DNA of 64,000 nt from Uranotaenia lowii. Lineage: Eukaryota > Arthropoda > Insecta > Diptera > Culicidae. Under the pieces are notes generated by a model that saw only the letters and a list, made by a program, of their open reading frames with translations, did no database searches and was not told the origin of the DNA. This document shows positions 1 through 11,495 of this stretch, in pieces (the first letter of the stretch is position 1; every line of letters begins with the position of its first letter). The DNA lies in the NCBI RefSeq assembly GCF_029784155.1, contig NC_073693.1:162360031-162424030 (forward strand), in the 5' to 3' direction. Both the position numbers and the translations under genes were made by a program.

Positions 1-2569
1 TTTTATTCTAAGAGTAAGTCCAATGAATTCAGAACCGTTGTACAGTACTCACCTTCATTTTGTAACTCATAGTTCTGGCAAAAACTGCGCACCGTCACAA
101 AACGGATGAGTTTCAACTTGGAACGATAAGAGAGGGTACTAAAAACGATGGTCTAGGAACTTGACTTCAAGTTAAGGGAAAATACTTCCTTAGTTGCTTC
201 CAATTATGTATTCAAGTATGAGCGAGAAGTCAGAACGTAAGGAATAACTTTCAAAATTATAGTGTCGATAGGATGATTTTTAAACAGTGTATGAGAAACT
301 GATGAAAACTGTTTATTTTATAAAAACTCGATTTCAGGATAATAGATAAAGCTAACCCAATCAATGTAAAAACCGTAGTAAAACTATAATATCCCATCAA
401 AACGCCCGTAAATCATAAAGCAGCAAGCAAAATGTATGTTAATTGTAGCAATTCACTCGTGCAAATTAATCTCAACCGCTCTCCTTTCTTCACACATCGT
501 TAACTCTAATTGAAATACGAATATCAAGTGCGCAGACATCCTTCAACGACAATCTAACTCTGGTAGGTACCTACATGCAACGCGGCGTGAAAACTTCATC
601 GAATGTCTATGTGGCTTTATAAATGACGTCGATGACTAGCGTAAAAACTGTCTAATTGCCACGGAGCGGCCGGGCGGCGTGGCGTTTGGCAGTTTGGAAA
701 GGGACTTTGAGATCTTTAATGAACGGTTTTCCTTGTTCCTTCCCTTTTGCTGACACGTTAGGTCCAGCAACCGATTTCGGACGGGTGTGAAGATTTGGAT
801 AATCGCCATGAAGTGATACTCCATTTATCGTGGAATTTCATAGTAAGTTACTATGTAAGAGAAGTTTGTTTCATTCTGAGGAGTGCCAAAAATTATTCGT
901 CATATCAGGTTTGACAGATGTGTCGACAAATGGAAAACGGAATTTTGATTCATATTAACAGAAATGACCTAATGAACCAGTTAGAGTTTTCATCGAACAT
1001 GGATAGTAATTGTAGCTAGAGTCTTTGTATTTGGGATGCCGTTGGGTATGTTTATAATTTTTAAAATTTTCATAGAAATTAAAGAAACCTTGCAGTAATT
1101 CAAACGTGTAGCACTGATAAATTTACGCAGAATCCCATGACATGTCATATCAATGCTTCTGGTACACGCATTTAATGTTCAGATAATCACGATGTCCACA
1201 AAGTCAGCAGCATGTGGCCAAATCTTTCCAAACAATGACGTCATTGTAATAAATAAACAGCACATTTGTAAAACAGAACATCACACTGAAGTCCAACCAG
1301 TATCTACAATTCGAGATCATATAAATAGTTACTCATAAAACGTGTCGCTACGAGACAAGAAAATAGAATTACCGATATACGATCGCGAAAGGTGCGGAAA
1401 AACAAGTAACAAACTCCCGAAAACAGGAGCGTACAGATGATGATGATGATGGGTGTTGGTGTTTTCGCATGAATTGTTGTAAGCAAAACATTATTTTTTG
1501 CACTCTGCAATTGGCTGAATAACCAGCAGCATTTACTAGACCTATCGATGTCGCTAAAAATAGAAATCAAACATGTGGTTTTTCCGTACGTCTTGCTTGA
1601 AACACGTTTTTCCTGCCACCCTTCCCTTCATCTAGACTGCGATCAGTGAAGGAAAAATGACCAACAATTTAAACGCCTCCACTACTCGTGACTTCCTTCA
1701 TTTTTTCCGGTTGCTTCCCTTGGAAGCCGCAAAATCCAGCGGAATTAACCAAAATCCACAAATCGCTCAGTGAAACTTAATTTGGTCCGAATAATTTAAC
1801 ATCAATGTACGTTTGTCTCAACAAGTAAATATATCAATCTCGGCGGGTGGAGTAGGGTTGGGAAAACTCAAAGCGGAGGCTGAGGTTGTGTGTTGAAAAT
1901 TAAACAGAGTCATGCTGCTGTTTTTTTTTTCCTCGATTTTCTTGCCCGGTGAGATTACGCACTTGACTTTTGGCACGAGTCTTTTTAAACGGACAGAAGA
2001 AGAAAAAATCAAGCAAAGGCAAACCACCCGGCGGGCGAGCACATTATTCAGTACCGACCGAGGTTGAACTTCGGGAGCGTGTCTTAGCTCATTGAAGTTA
2101 TAGAAAATTGACAGAAACTGTCTGCGAACGAGTGAAAATAATTTACAATATTATTTTACGTCAGTTGGACTTTACGCAATCGGGGATGTGTGAGTCTGGA
2201 GAAAATTTTCTGGAGTTCATTCAAGCTGAGCTCGGAAATTTGTTAACTGGTTTGGAGGAAGTGAAGATCAGTTATTAAATATCTTGCGTAATTTACCGTG
2301 GCTGAATTAAATATTTACGAAATCGTATCATTGTTCGAATATTTATGTCACATTTGTTGAGACGAAAGCTTAGTTCATTTGGAAATGGTACACTTTTTTG
2401 CAGATAGCTTTTTTTCTAGTTATCGGAAAAGTATTTTGTTGCCTGTAAAAAGAACTATCTGAACTAATTTTTTAAATTTTAGAGCTACCGCAATTTTTTA
2501 AGATATTAACGATGCAAGAGAATAAATAAAATAACATTTGCATAGTTTTCTTCAAAATTCATCAATATA
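1..2569. other. Intergenic stretch, no gene recognised
   Basis: I see no coding region or mobile-element ends here. Short open frames exist on both strands but look random in composition. There is a short GAT microsatellite near 1437-1452 and an oligo-T run near 1920. Base composition is moderately AT-rich and similar to other non-repeat parts of the window. Confidence 0.5.
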
Positions 2570-2720
2570 AAGGTTGTCCACGATGAAATTGTCACACTAT
2601 AAAATTGCTTTAACTTGTTAACCATTGGGTAGAATTTAATGAAAATTTAGGTTGATTTAGTTCATAGTGTATTGTTTACATTCTGCAAGTTTTATAGTTC
2701 TGTGACCAAAATTCGCAGAA

Positions 2721-4035
2721 ATGGAGCCGAAAGAACAACTCATGCATGATAAAATCTTGCGCATTCATCACGAGAACAAGGATCTCTCGCATCGTTCCAT
2801 CGCTAAAACGTTGGGAATCGCGAGTTCCACGGTTTCGCGAGTGATTAAGTAGTACGAGAACGGAGAACGAGTACGAACGATTGACCACAAATCGGAAGCC
2901 CAGAAGTGAAGGAGTAAGTATTACGTACAACACTAAAAATCACAACCGCGTAGTTGGGGCCTTCAACCGAAACCCGAACGCTTCCGTTCGGGATGTGGCT
3001 AAGAAGCTGCACCTAAGCCAAGTTTTGTCCAGAAGGCCAAAACTAAGGCAGGGCTTCAAACGTTCAAGGTAAAAAGGCCCCTTATTGCGACGAGAAGCAG
3101 AACAAGTCCGCCAAAACCCATGCCAGGAAGTTGTACCTCAACATGCTGACGAAAGTTGAATCACTAATCACACTGACATGACACTTAGAACAAAAATTCA
3201 ACCATTTTCTGTCTAGTTTTTTGTTATCAGATTTTGCAGGTTCGCAATACCGACGGCAGGTGGCGAACCTAAAAAATTAGACAAAAAATGCCCTGTAGGA
3301 AAAATGTACCTGTTTAGCCTGATTTTATCGCAGAAATTGCCTGTTTTTTTTTTAAATTGGCTGGCATTTCCTATCTGGGATAGGATTTCTTCAAATCGAT
3401 CGATGGAAAAATTATCCAGAAAACGAAATCAAGTGTCCAGTTAGCATGGTCAGTGGTTGAATGTTGCATCATGGACGACGAAACATATGTGAAGGCCGAC
3501 TTCAAACAGATCCCCGGCAATCTGTTTTCAAGGCCAAGGATAAGTTCAGCGTTCCGGAGCATGTCCGCACTCAGAAGATATCCAAATTGGCGAATAAATT
3601 CCTGGTTTGGCAAGCCATCTGCACGTGCGGGAAGCGGAGTGCACCTTTCGTGACCCAGGACACGATGAAAGGACTGGGGTACTTGAAAGAGTGCCTCCAG
3701 AAGTGGCTGCTTCCTCTCCTGAAGACCCACAACGTCCCAACAATCTGCTGCCGGGATTTGGCCTCATGCCACTACTCCAAGGACGTGTTGTTGTATGCGG
3801 ACAATAAGGTCAATTTCGTGTCGAAAATGTTCAACCTTTCCAACACTCCGGCCCCATCGAGAAGTACAGGTCAATTATGAAGCAGCACCTTCTTAAATGA
3901 CCTAAGGTAGTGAAGACAGTCGAGGAACTGAAGAAAGTATGGGTTTACATGCGAAAAACGGTAGTTTCACAGGTTGTACGTAATCTTATGGCCGGTTTTA
4001 AGGCCAAGGTGCGGGCATTTGCGTATGGACTGTAA
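2721..4035 (+). pseudogene. DD37E transposase pseudogene
   Basis: Starting at the ATG at 2721, the reading begins MEPKEQLMHDKILRI and continues through a helix-turn-helix segment (SHRSIAKTLGIASSTVSRVI) typical of the paired-like DNA-binding region. Stops and frameshifts follow from about 2850. After the MITE, the first catalytic aspartate block is readable (IMDDETYVKADFKQIPG, 3468-3518), then the second (RDLASCHYSKD, about 3750). A frameshift precedes the glutamate block (near 3860). The tail ends at the TAA at 4033-4035. The DDE transposase would cut and paste the element in the nucleus; this copy cannot encode it. The family call rests on the DDETY-KADFKQLPG and DLASCHY motifs and is firm. 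Confidence 0.85.
3162..3454. mobile_element. hAT-like MITE inserted in the DD37E transposase
   Basis: The insertion interrupts transposase codons between the LTKVE and CCIMDDETY segments. The flanks are AGTTGAAT (3154-3161) and GGTTGAAT (3455-3462), an 8-bp duplication with one mismatch. The ends are CACTAATCACACTGAC and, reverse-complemented, CACTGACCATGCTAAC, matching 11 of 16 with only transitions between them. An 8-bp TSD with CACTG-type ends suggests the hAT superfamily. An internal perfect 8-bp stem (AGGTTCGC...GCGAACCT, around 3238-3270) could form a hairpin. No coding capacity. Confidence 0.6.
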
Positions 4036-4243
4036 ATAAAATACGAGTAAAATGGTAAAATGAAGTTTAATAGTTAATTTTCAATCCCTGAAAATTTGAT
4101 GGCAATCGGATGAAAACTCGAATTTTACGAATCAATTTTGTGTGTGGCAATTTCATCGTGGACACCTTTTAAAATCGATAGCTGGCAAAACCGTTGATTC
4201 TTCAAAATAATCTTGTGCGTAAGTGGTGAAAAAATATGCAAAC

Positions 4244-6941
4244 CTACCTACCTACCTGAGGGTCCAGCGCCGATTGACCGGCGCATAGGGCTGAGATAAA
4301 AGATCTCCACTGCTGGCGATCCGGAGCCAGCGTCTTCACTTGCTGCCAGCCAAGGTTCTCGTCAACTGTGCGGATTTCAGCGGCTAAACTTCGCCGCCAC
4401 GAGCTTTTGGGCCTGCCTCTTCTTCGATGCCCATCTGGATTCCAGTCAAGCGCCTCTCTGCAAATCTCGTTTTCATCTCTTCGCAGCGTGTGCCCAATCC
4501 ATCTCCACTTACGTTCCCGAATCTCGATTTCTAGCGCCTTTTGATGACACCGGCGATGAAGTTCAACGTTTGAGATCCAGTTGCCAGGCCACCAAGCGCG
4601 GATGATGTTCCGCAGGCAGCGATTCACAAAAACTTGCAGTTTTCGCGTCGTCACCGCATATGTGCACCAAGTTTCACACCCGTACAGCAATACGGATGTG
4701 ACGTTTGAGTTGAAGATTCGGATCTTAGTTCGTAGAGAGATCTGGCGTGACCGCCAGATGTTTCGGAGACTCGCAAACGCAAATCGGGCTTTTCTGATCC
4801 GGGTTTCGATGTCCTTCTTGGTACCTCCATCAGGCGTAATCTGGCTACCAAGATACTGGAAGCACTCCACTGTCTCAACCTGTTGTCCAGCTACCACGAA
4901 ATTGGAACGATTTTCTGTATTGATTTCCATCGACTTGGTCTTTCCGACATTGATTTTGAGACCTGCTGCCTTGGAGCTTTCGGTGAGGTCGTCGAGTTTG
5001 CTCTGCATGTCTTGTTGTGTTTGGGCGAGCAAAACAATATCGTCTGCCAGGTCGAGGTCGTTCAGTTGCTCCATGGTTGAAGGATTCCACGGCAATCCTC
5101 GGTTTGGTCTACAGTCAATCGATCCAGTCAAGATCTCATTCATTACGATGAGAAAAAGCAGCGGTGACAAAATACATCCTTGTCTCACTCCAGCAGTTAC
5201 CGGGATTGCACGAAAATGCCTCGTACTGTGCTTCGATGAGATGGACTAGTTTCTCTGGGACCCCTCGTCGTGTAAGAGCAGCCCAGATGTTTTCGTGGTT
5301 CAGTCGGTCAAATGCTTTTTCGAAATCAACGAACACCAGCAGAAGAGAGTCCTGGAATTCGTTAATTTGTTCCAGTATTATTCGTAGCGTTGTGATGTGG
5401 TCCACACATGATCGTCCGGATCGGAATCCAGCTTGTTGCCGTCGGAGTGTAGCGTCGATTTTCTCCTGGATCCTGTTCAGGATCACTTTGCAGTGTACTT
5501 TGAGGGTTGTACAGATCAAAGTTATGCCACGCCAGTTACCGCACTCTGTTAGGTCTCCTTTCTTTGGGACCTTTACGAGGATACCCTGCATCCAGTCGGC
5601 CGGGAATGTTGCAGTATCTCAAATGTCAGCGAAAAGACGGTGCAACATTTGTGCTGACAAGGCAGGGTCGGCTTTGAGCATTTCAGCAGGAATGCAATCG
5701 ATTCCAGGCGCTTTGTTGGATTTCATGTCCTTGATTGCCGCTTCTATTTCAGCCAGCGAGGGCACTTCCGAGTTGACGCCATTAATGCGACTTACTGTGG
5801 GCGCCTCGAGCTGCGGGTTCTGTTGGCCATTGCTATTTGTAACTCGAAAAAGTTGATCAAAGTGCTCAGTCCAACGCTTGAGCTGATCTGTTCGATCTGT
5901 CAGCAGCTGACCTGCTCGGTTTTTCAGCGGCATTCTTGCATTAGTCCTTGCACCACTAAGGCGGCGAGAAATATCATATAATAATCGGATATCTCCAATG
6001 GCGACGGCTCTTTCTCCCTCTTCGGCTAGGGAGTTTGTCCAGGCTCTCTTGTCTCGTCTACAAGCTCGTTTAACTGCCTTTACCAGCTCCGCATATCGTA
6101 AGCGGGCGGCTGCTTTGGCTGACCCGGAACATGCCTGCTCAATTCTGACTTTCGCCTTTCTCCGATCATCGATCGTTCTCCAGGTTTCATCCGACATCCA
6201 TTCACTTCGTCTTCCACAAACTTTACCGAGAGTATCATGGCTCGTCGTGATAAAGGCATTCTTGATTCCACACCACTGTTCTTCGACTGTTCCGTCTGTC
6301 GGCAGCTCCGAGGCTCGGGATTCTAGCTGTTCAACGTATGCCCTTTTCACCTCTGGATTCTCCAACCGGCGGATGTCGTATCGACACCCGACTTTCTCCT
6401 CGCGCCGTTGGACACGCGCAACTCTCAGTCGTATCTCGCCAAGGACGAGGTGATGGTCAGATGCAATGTCTGCGCTTCGTTTGTTGCGGACATCAAGAAG
6501 GCTCCTTCTCCATTTTCGACTGATGCAGATGTGGTCAATTTCATTTTCTGTTCGGCCATCTCGGGATACCCAAGTGACCTTATGTGCTGGTCGATGGGGG
6601 AAGAGCGATCCACCGATCACCATGTTGTTGTTGCCACAAAATTTTATAAACAGCTCTCCGTTTTCGCTCATCTGTCCTAGACCATGGCGCCCCATGATGC
6701 GCTCAAAGTCCTGATTATCGGAGCCAATCTTTGCGTTGAAGTCGCCTAAGTGGATTTGTATGTCACCCTTCGGAATTCTCTCAACCACGCTGTTCAATTG
6801 ACTGTAAAACTGCTCTTTCTCCTGCAAATCGGTAACGTCAGTTGGCGCATAACACTGGACCATTGTAAGGTTTCTAACCCGTGTTCTGAATCTGGCTACG
6901 ATTATTCTTTCGTTTATCGGTTCCCATCTTATGAGGGCCGC
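4244..6941 (-). mobile_element. RTE-like non-LTR retrotransposon, copy 1, 5'-truncated
   Basis: The element reads on the minus strand, with its 3' end at 4244 (an AGGT-repeat tail) and its 5' truncation at 6941. An 11-bp perfect TSD, AATATGCAAAC, flanks it at 4233-4243 and 6942-6952, which fixes both boundaries and shows insertion by target-primed reverse transcription. It is nearly identical to the copy at 27396-28945 over their shared 1.5 kb, so the family was active fairly recently. Clade assignment (RTE or RTE-X) is from remembered sequence style and is less sure than the non-LTR call. Confidence 0.9.
4244..6941 (-). pseudogene. RTE-like endonuclease/reverse transcriptase, disrupted
   Basis: From the 5' side (high coordinates) there is an apurinic-type endonuclease lacking its N-terminus: HLGDFNAKIGS and, later, ASDHHLV are the catalytic-site blocks. 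A linker and the reverse transcriptase follow, with fingers GNWRGITL, palm FVDFEKAFDRLNHENIW and QAGFRSGRSCVDH, the active site as LADDIVLL, and a C-terminal thumb or tail region (RKWRWIGHTLRRDE). Two lesions are visible against copy 2. A TGG-to-TGA stop lies near 5617 in the ADIWDTA context. A 32-bp deletion near 5198 removes bases between short TTG repeats and shifts the frame. The protein would nick target DNA and copy its own RNA; this copy cannot make it whole. Confidence 0.88.
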
Positions 6942-7227
6942 AATATGCAAACACTGACAAAAATGTCCCCAAAGTTCGAATCGTGCGTTGGAGTGAAGCA
7001 CATTATCGGCAACTACGGTTGAGGGTCATCGAGAAAGTCAAGGCTGATACCAAAATTTTTAACATTGAATAAACAAAAAACTTAATGTAGATCGCTAAAA
7101 TGACCCACAATTTCTTTTCCGATGTGCTAAAAGTGTTGCCTAACTATGAATCATTCAAACCAAACCTCAAACAGCAATTTTTTGTCAGTTTCAGAGCTCG
7201 TAAGTGTAAAGTCGATATCAAATATTA

Positions 7228-7602
7228 AGCGGGCCATAGACTACACTACGTTCGCACAAATGCGATGAAATTCGATGATGTTCTGTTGCTGAGAATACGA
7301 TTTGCATCGTGTATGGCACTGTTTGAAGGACCGCGCAAACGGTTTGAGTAAAATCGGTCAGGATCGAAATATTTAGTACAAACCAACTTCTGCTGTTTAT
7401 TCAATATTCAGGTCATTTACTCAGCACAAGCCGGGGTGCAGGGGGTTTTTTGTTGTTCCTGTTGCTGTTTTCGTCAGCAATCGTTTGTGTTCGCGTGAAA
7501 TATTTTTTTAATGTGTGGGCGTGTGTGGGCGAGCATATAATCAAACAATCGTCCTGGAATCATCGAATTTGCACAAGCCGTTAGTGTAGTCTATGGCCCG
7601 CT
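7228..7602. mobile_element. PIF/Harbinger-type MITE
   Basis: A 375-bp element with long terminal inverted repeats: the left end AGCGGGCCATAGACTACACT is repeated in reverse complement at the right end (through 7602). A TTA trinucleotide lies on each side (7225-7227 and 7603-7605), the target length and composition favoured by Harbinger elements. No coding capacity. The interior has a poly-T/GTT-rich stretch and a GTGTGGGC repeat pair near 7511-7532. Confidence 0.75.
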
Positions 7603-7960
7603 TTATGCAAGACTTATGATTCACCTCTCGCAGTTTTGGAACTGGAAAAGGGGGAACTAAAACGTTCAGTTGACTGCGGATAGCGAACGGAATCAGTGCT
7701 ATTAAAATAACGTTTTACTGATTGGCATAGTTTTGAAGAGCTATCAAAAGGCGGTTGATTTTCCATAATTGGAAGGACTCTACAGTAACTGTATAGCCGG
7801 TACCGAGGCAATAAGACAGCTAATTTCTGAGGGACGACAAAACTTATGAAAACTCTATTTCAACCAATTCCAGTGGTTGAACCCTATATCATTTATGCTC
7901 GTGGCAAGATCTCTAGCAAATTCAAGTATGTATTCGCTGGTTGTTTAAAAAAAAAGATTT
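7603..7960. other. Short unique stretch between two elements
   Basis: No gene or element ends seen. It separates the Harbinger-type MITE from the second RTE-like family. Confidence 0.4.
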
Positions 7961-9867
7961 GCCTTCCTATTTCCAGCACCGCCTTCCACACAAATACATC
8001 TGGAGATCACCGTACCAAACGCAATCACAGATCGACCACGTTTTGGTAGACAGCTGGCACTTCTCGGACATCATCGACGTTAGATCCTGTCGAGGCGCCA
8101 ACATCAAGTCAGACCACTATCTGGTGATGGTGAAGATGCGCTCATACTCTCCGTAGTGAACAACATCCGAAACCGACGCCTGCCTTGGTTAAATATCGCA
8201 CGACTGAAGCAACCTGAGGTCGCGGTAGACTACGCGCAATCGGTCGAAGCAGCGCTGCCGGCAGAGGGCGAGCTTGACGAAGCCCCTCTCGAGGACTGTT
8301 GGGATACCATCAAGACAGCCATCAACAGTGCTGCGGAGAACGTCATCAGTTATGTGGAGCGAACTCGACGGAACGACTGGTTCGACGAGGAGTGTAGGAG
8401 GGTGATGGACGAAGAGAATGCCGCGTGGGCGGCAGTAGTGCAAAGAGGCACCCGTCGAAATGTGGAAAATCACCGACAGCGGAAGAGGCAGCGAGCCCGA
8501 ATTTTTTAAGAGAAAAAGCGCCGCCTGGAGGAGGAGGAGCTCGAGGAGCTGGAGCAGCAGCATCGTTCCCAAGAAACGCGAAAGTTCTATCAGAAACTCA
8601 ACGCATCCCGCAAAAGGCTTCGTGCCGCAAGCTGAAATGTGCCGGGATAAGGACGGGGGCATCCTGACGGACAATCGTAAGGTGATCAAAAGGTGGAAGC
8701 AGCTCTTCGATGAACACCTGAACGACGCACATGCAGGAGATCAAGACGGTGGGGGAAGGTATATAGCCGGCATAGCCAACGACGAAGAGGAGCCACTCCC
8801 AACGATGAGTGAAGTTTAGGAAGCCATTCGCCAGCTGAATAGCAACAAGTCGGATGGGAAGGATGGCACCGCAGCTGAACTCATCAAAATGGGCCCGGAC
8901 TAGTTGGCCAATTGCCTACACCGGTTGATGGTCCGGATCTGGGACATAGAACAGCTACCGGAGGAGTGGAAGGAGGGGGTAATATGTCCCATCTACAAGA
9001 AGGGCGACAAATTGAACTGTGAGAACTACCGAGCGATCACTGTCCTCAATGCCGCCTACAAAGTGCTGTCCCGAATCCTACTCCGCCGCCTAAAGCCACA
9101 AGCAAACAGATTCGTGAGAAGTCATCAGGCCGGCTTCATGGGGGGACGGTCAACGACGGACCAGATATTCACATTACGGCAAATCCTCCAAAAATGCCGG
9201 GAACACCAAGTCCCCACGCACCATCTATTCATCGACTTCAAAGCCGCATACGACACGATCGACCGTAACGAGCTATGGAAAATCATGGACGAGAACGGCT
9301 TTTCCGGGAAGCTGATCAGACTGATCAAGGCGACAATGGATGGAACGCAGTACTGTGTGCGGATTTAGGATGAATTGTCAAGCTCATTAGAATCACGCAG
9401 AAGCCTTTGAAAAAGCAATTGTCTACAAGACATGCACATTGCTCGAGGAGGACCTGCGTATTCTCGCGACGGAGTATTCGAGCGACGAGTGTTAAGAACC
9501 ATCTTTGGCGGCGTACAGGAGAACGGAGTGTGGAGGCGAAGGATGAACCACGAGCTCGCGCGACTCTACGGCGAACCCAGTATCCAGAAGGTAGTGAAGG
9601 CGGGCCGGATACGCTGGGCGGGACATGTTGTGAGAATGCCGGACGACTGTCCTGCAAAACAGGTGTTCGCTACGAATCCGGTAGGAACAAGACGAGCGGG
9701 GGCGCAACGAGCGAGGTGGTTAGACCAAGTGGAGCGTGATCTGGCGAACGTGGGGTGCCCGAGAAATTGGAGAACGGTTGTCATAGACTGAGTGAGTTTT
9801 AGGAATTATTTTCGTTAAGTTATGTTGTGAGACGGAATATTACGAAAATAAAAAAATAAAAAATGAT
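7961..9867 (+). mobile_element. RTE-like non-LTR retrotransposon, second family, deleted copy
   Basis: The plus-strand element is truncated at its 5' side within the endonuclease and ends in an A-rich tail (9840-9863). A weak TSD candidate, GATTTGC, occurs at 7956-7962 and 9868-9874, so the boundaries are approximate by some bases. Its 3' end (GAGACGGAATAT then A-rich) matches the reverse-strand fragment at 37945-38271, showing the two belong to one family, distinct from the family at 4244 and 27396. Confidence 0.75.
7969..9791 (+). pseudogene. RTE-like endonuclease/reverse transcriptase, internally deleted
   Basis: The endonuclease C-terminal part is readable near 8010-8150 (QIDHVLVDSWHFSDIIDV, then SDHYLVMVKMR). 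A linker follows at 8156-8509 with frameshifts after it. Reverse transcriptase fingers and palm lie at 8904-9368 (YKKGDKLNCENYRAITVLN; HQAGFMGGRSTTDQIFTLR; LFIDFKAAYDTIDRNELW). The part that should hold the xADD active site and thumb is missing. After a stop at 9366 the sequence jumps to the family's C-terminal tail (VFERRVLRTIFGG; WAGHVVRMPDD; RWLDQVERDL), ending near 9791. The missing block of several hundred base pairs makes it certainly dead. RTE assignment is tentative. Confidence 0.78.
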
Positions 9868-10651
9868 GATTTGCAAGACTCTGGTCCAACAACAATTTTC
9901 AATACAAAAACTTAGGTTTTCGCTGTTTTTAAAGGCTTAAAAAAAGTACTCTTGTATGTATTTTTCGTAACCTACGTTTTGAACTAACAGATTAACATAC
10001 GTAAAATTCAATCTTATTATGGTTTTGCTTCGTTTTTGTAAGATTTTCCTGCAGACATTCCAGTTAAAACGCTTTTAGTGGCACAAAAATAATCAAGTTT
10101 TGTTAAGAGTGGGAGTAGCGGAAAATGAAGGACACGGATGCAGGATCAGTGGGAAAAACTGATCAATAACATGACTGAAAAAAGTGTGCGCTGGCCGAGA
10201 TACCAAGAATAAAGTAGAAATATTTTTTACAAAAAACGATAATTTTTTTTCAAAATTTTTCATGAATTGTCATAAAATTCCCTTTATTTCCTTCATAAAA
10301 AGTTTTTCGATCAAACGAATGGTTTTTAGATACACGCATTCGTACAAATTGGACGAATGGATGCAAGGCCAATTTGGCGATTATGGGCCTACTTCAGAAT
10401 TCCTGGTCGACATTCCGTGTCGAGGTTCAATGATTATTTCACGATTGTGTGAACGATTTAAGTAGGGTTTAAAATAGATTAGCTTGTTTTCGTCACCGAA
10501 ACAAAAAGTGCATCACAACATCTCAAACCATACTAATATCACGTCCCCCGATGAGGTGCAATGTTTACCCGGGGGCAAATACAGGTTAGTTTGCTAGGAA
10601 GCTCTCTTTCAGACCATGTGCGGTGGGTGACAGCTTCCATGTACCTAGCAC
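9868..10651. other. No gene seen
   Basis: AT-rich sequence without recognisable coding or element ends. The 93-codon open frame at 10184-10465 has no recognisable motif and low-complexity F/K-rich composition. Confidence 0.4.
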
Positions 10652-11495
10652 TAGACTGAGTCGATTTGGGGTCATTTTTGAATTTCTCATGGTCGTAAAA
10701 GCTTCGTTTTGGCTCAAAACTCATCCATGATTGTTTGCAGAATTTTTAAGTAACGTTTACATGAGTAAATTTGAACTTTTAGGTTTGTGTGGGAAAATTG
10801 AATATTTTGTACTGAAAAATCAACATGATTTTTGTTTCTTCTGTGTAACCGAGCCCGCTAACGGTTTTTGTGCCAATTTATAAATTCTTTATAGGAAATT
10901 TTTCACTGAACAACTTTTGTCATTGATAAACAATAAATTCAACTGACACCACTGCTTGTGCCCTGAAAGTATTACATGAAAAGTAGTCATGCTATACCTC
11001 GCTAGGTACCCAGCAATGGTGTCAATTGAATTTATTGTTTATCAATGCCAAATGATTCCTGAGCCGATGTCCGTGAGTTCGAGCCCAAGAGTAAACATCG
11101 AACACAGTTGTACCGGATAACTTTTTCAATAACAATCCGCCAACTGCAACGTTGATAGAGTCGCGAATGCCACAAAGATGGTAAAACGACTATAATCGAA
11201 ACAAAAAAAAGGCCAAAAGACATACCCCTGGTAAACAGCTAATTACTTTTTGCCTAAGAAGTTACGAAGTTAAGGTCTTCGACAAAGTTGTTAAGCGGAA
11301 AATTTCCTACAGATAATTTATGAATTGGCAGAAAACCATTCAATTTTCCACACAAAACTAAAAGTTCAAATTTACTCATGTAAACGTTACTTAAAAATTC
11401 TGCAAAAAATCATGAATCAGTGTTGAGCCAAAACGAAGCTTTAAATACCCCAGGGTTTGAGAAATTCAAAAATGACCCCAAATCGACTCAGGCTA
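10652..11495. repeat. Long imperfect inverted repeat (foldback/MITE)
   Basis: The left arm (about 10652-10957) reappears in reverse complement in the right arm (about 11018-11495). The outer match is TGAGTCGATTTGGGGTCATT against its complement at 11471-11492. A second match is TTACATGAGTAAATTTGAAC (10757-10776). An inner match near the centre is CATTGATAAACAATAAATTC against 11026-11046. The right arm carries about 230 extra bases (see the next entry). Together this looks like a non-autonomous foldback DNA element of unknown superfamily. Confidence 0.7.
11049..11280 (+). mobile_element. SINE-like insert in the right arm of the inverted repeat
   Basis: This segment is absent from the left arm, so it was inserted later or lost there. 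It contains GAGTTCGAGCCC (11072-11083), which fits the RNA polymerase III B box of tRNA-derived SINEs. A diverged sequence with the same GAGTCCAAGAGTGAACATCG style occurs near 25147-25180, suggesting a dispersed family. I could not see a clear A box, so the SINE call is tentative. Confidence 0.4.

Larger units (their letters stand above)
2570..4169 (+). mobile_element. Tc1/mariner DD37E-type element, defective
   Basis: The ends are inverted repeats of about 25 bp: the left end AAGGTTGTCCACGATGAAAT matches the reverse complement of the right end, AAGGTGTCCACGATGAAAT, apart from a one-base gap. Both ends abut a TA dinucleotide (2568-2569 and 4170-4171), the target duplicated by Tc1/mariner elements. 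The 1.6-kb length suits an autonomous member plus a small insertion. The transposase inside is broken, and a 293-bp hAT-like MITE sits in it at 3162-3454. Confidence 0.88.

Noticed and set aside
1437..1452. GAT repeat as a possible regulatory site
   Set aside because: Simple microsatellite of about five units without other context.
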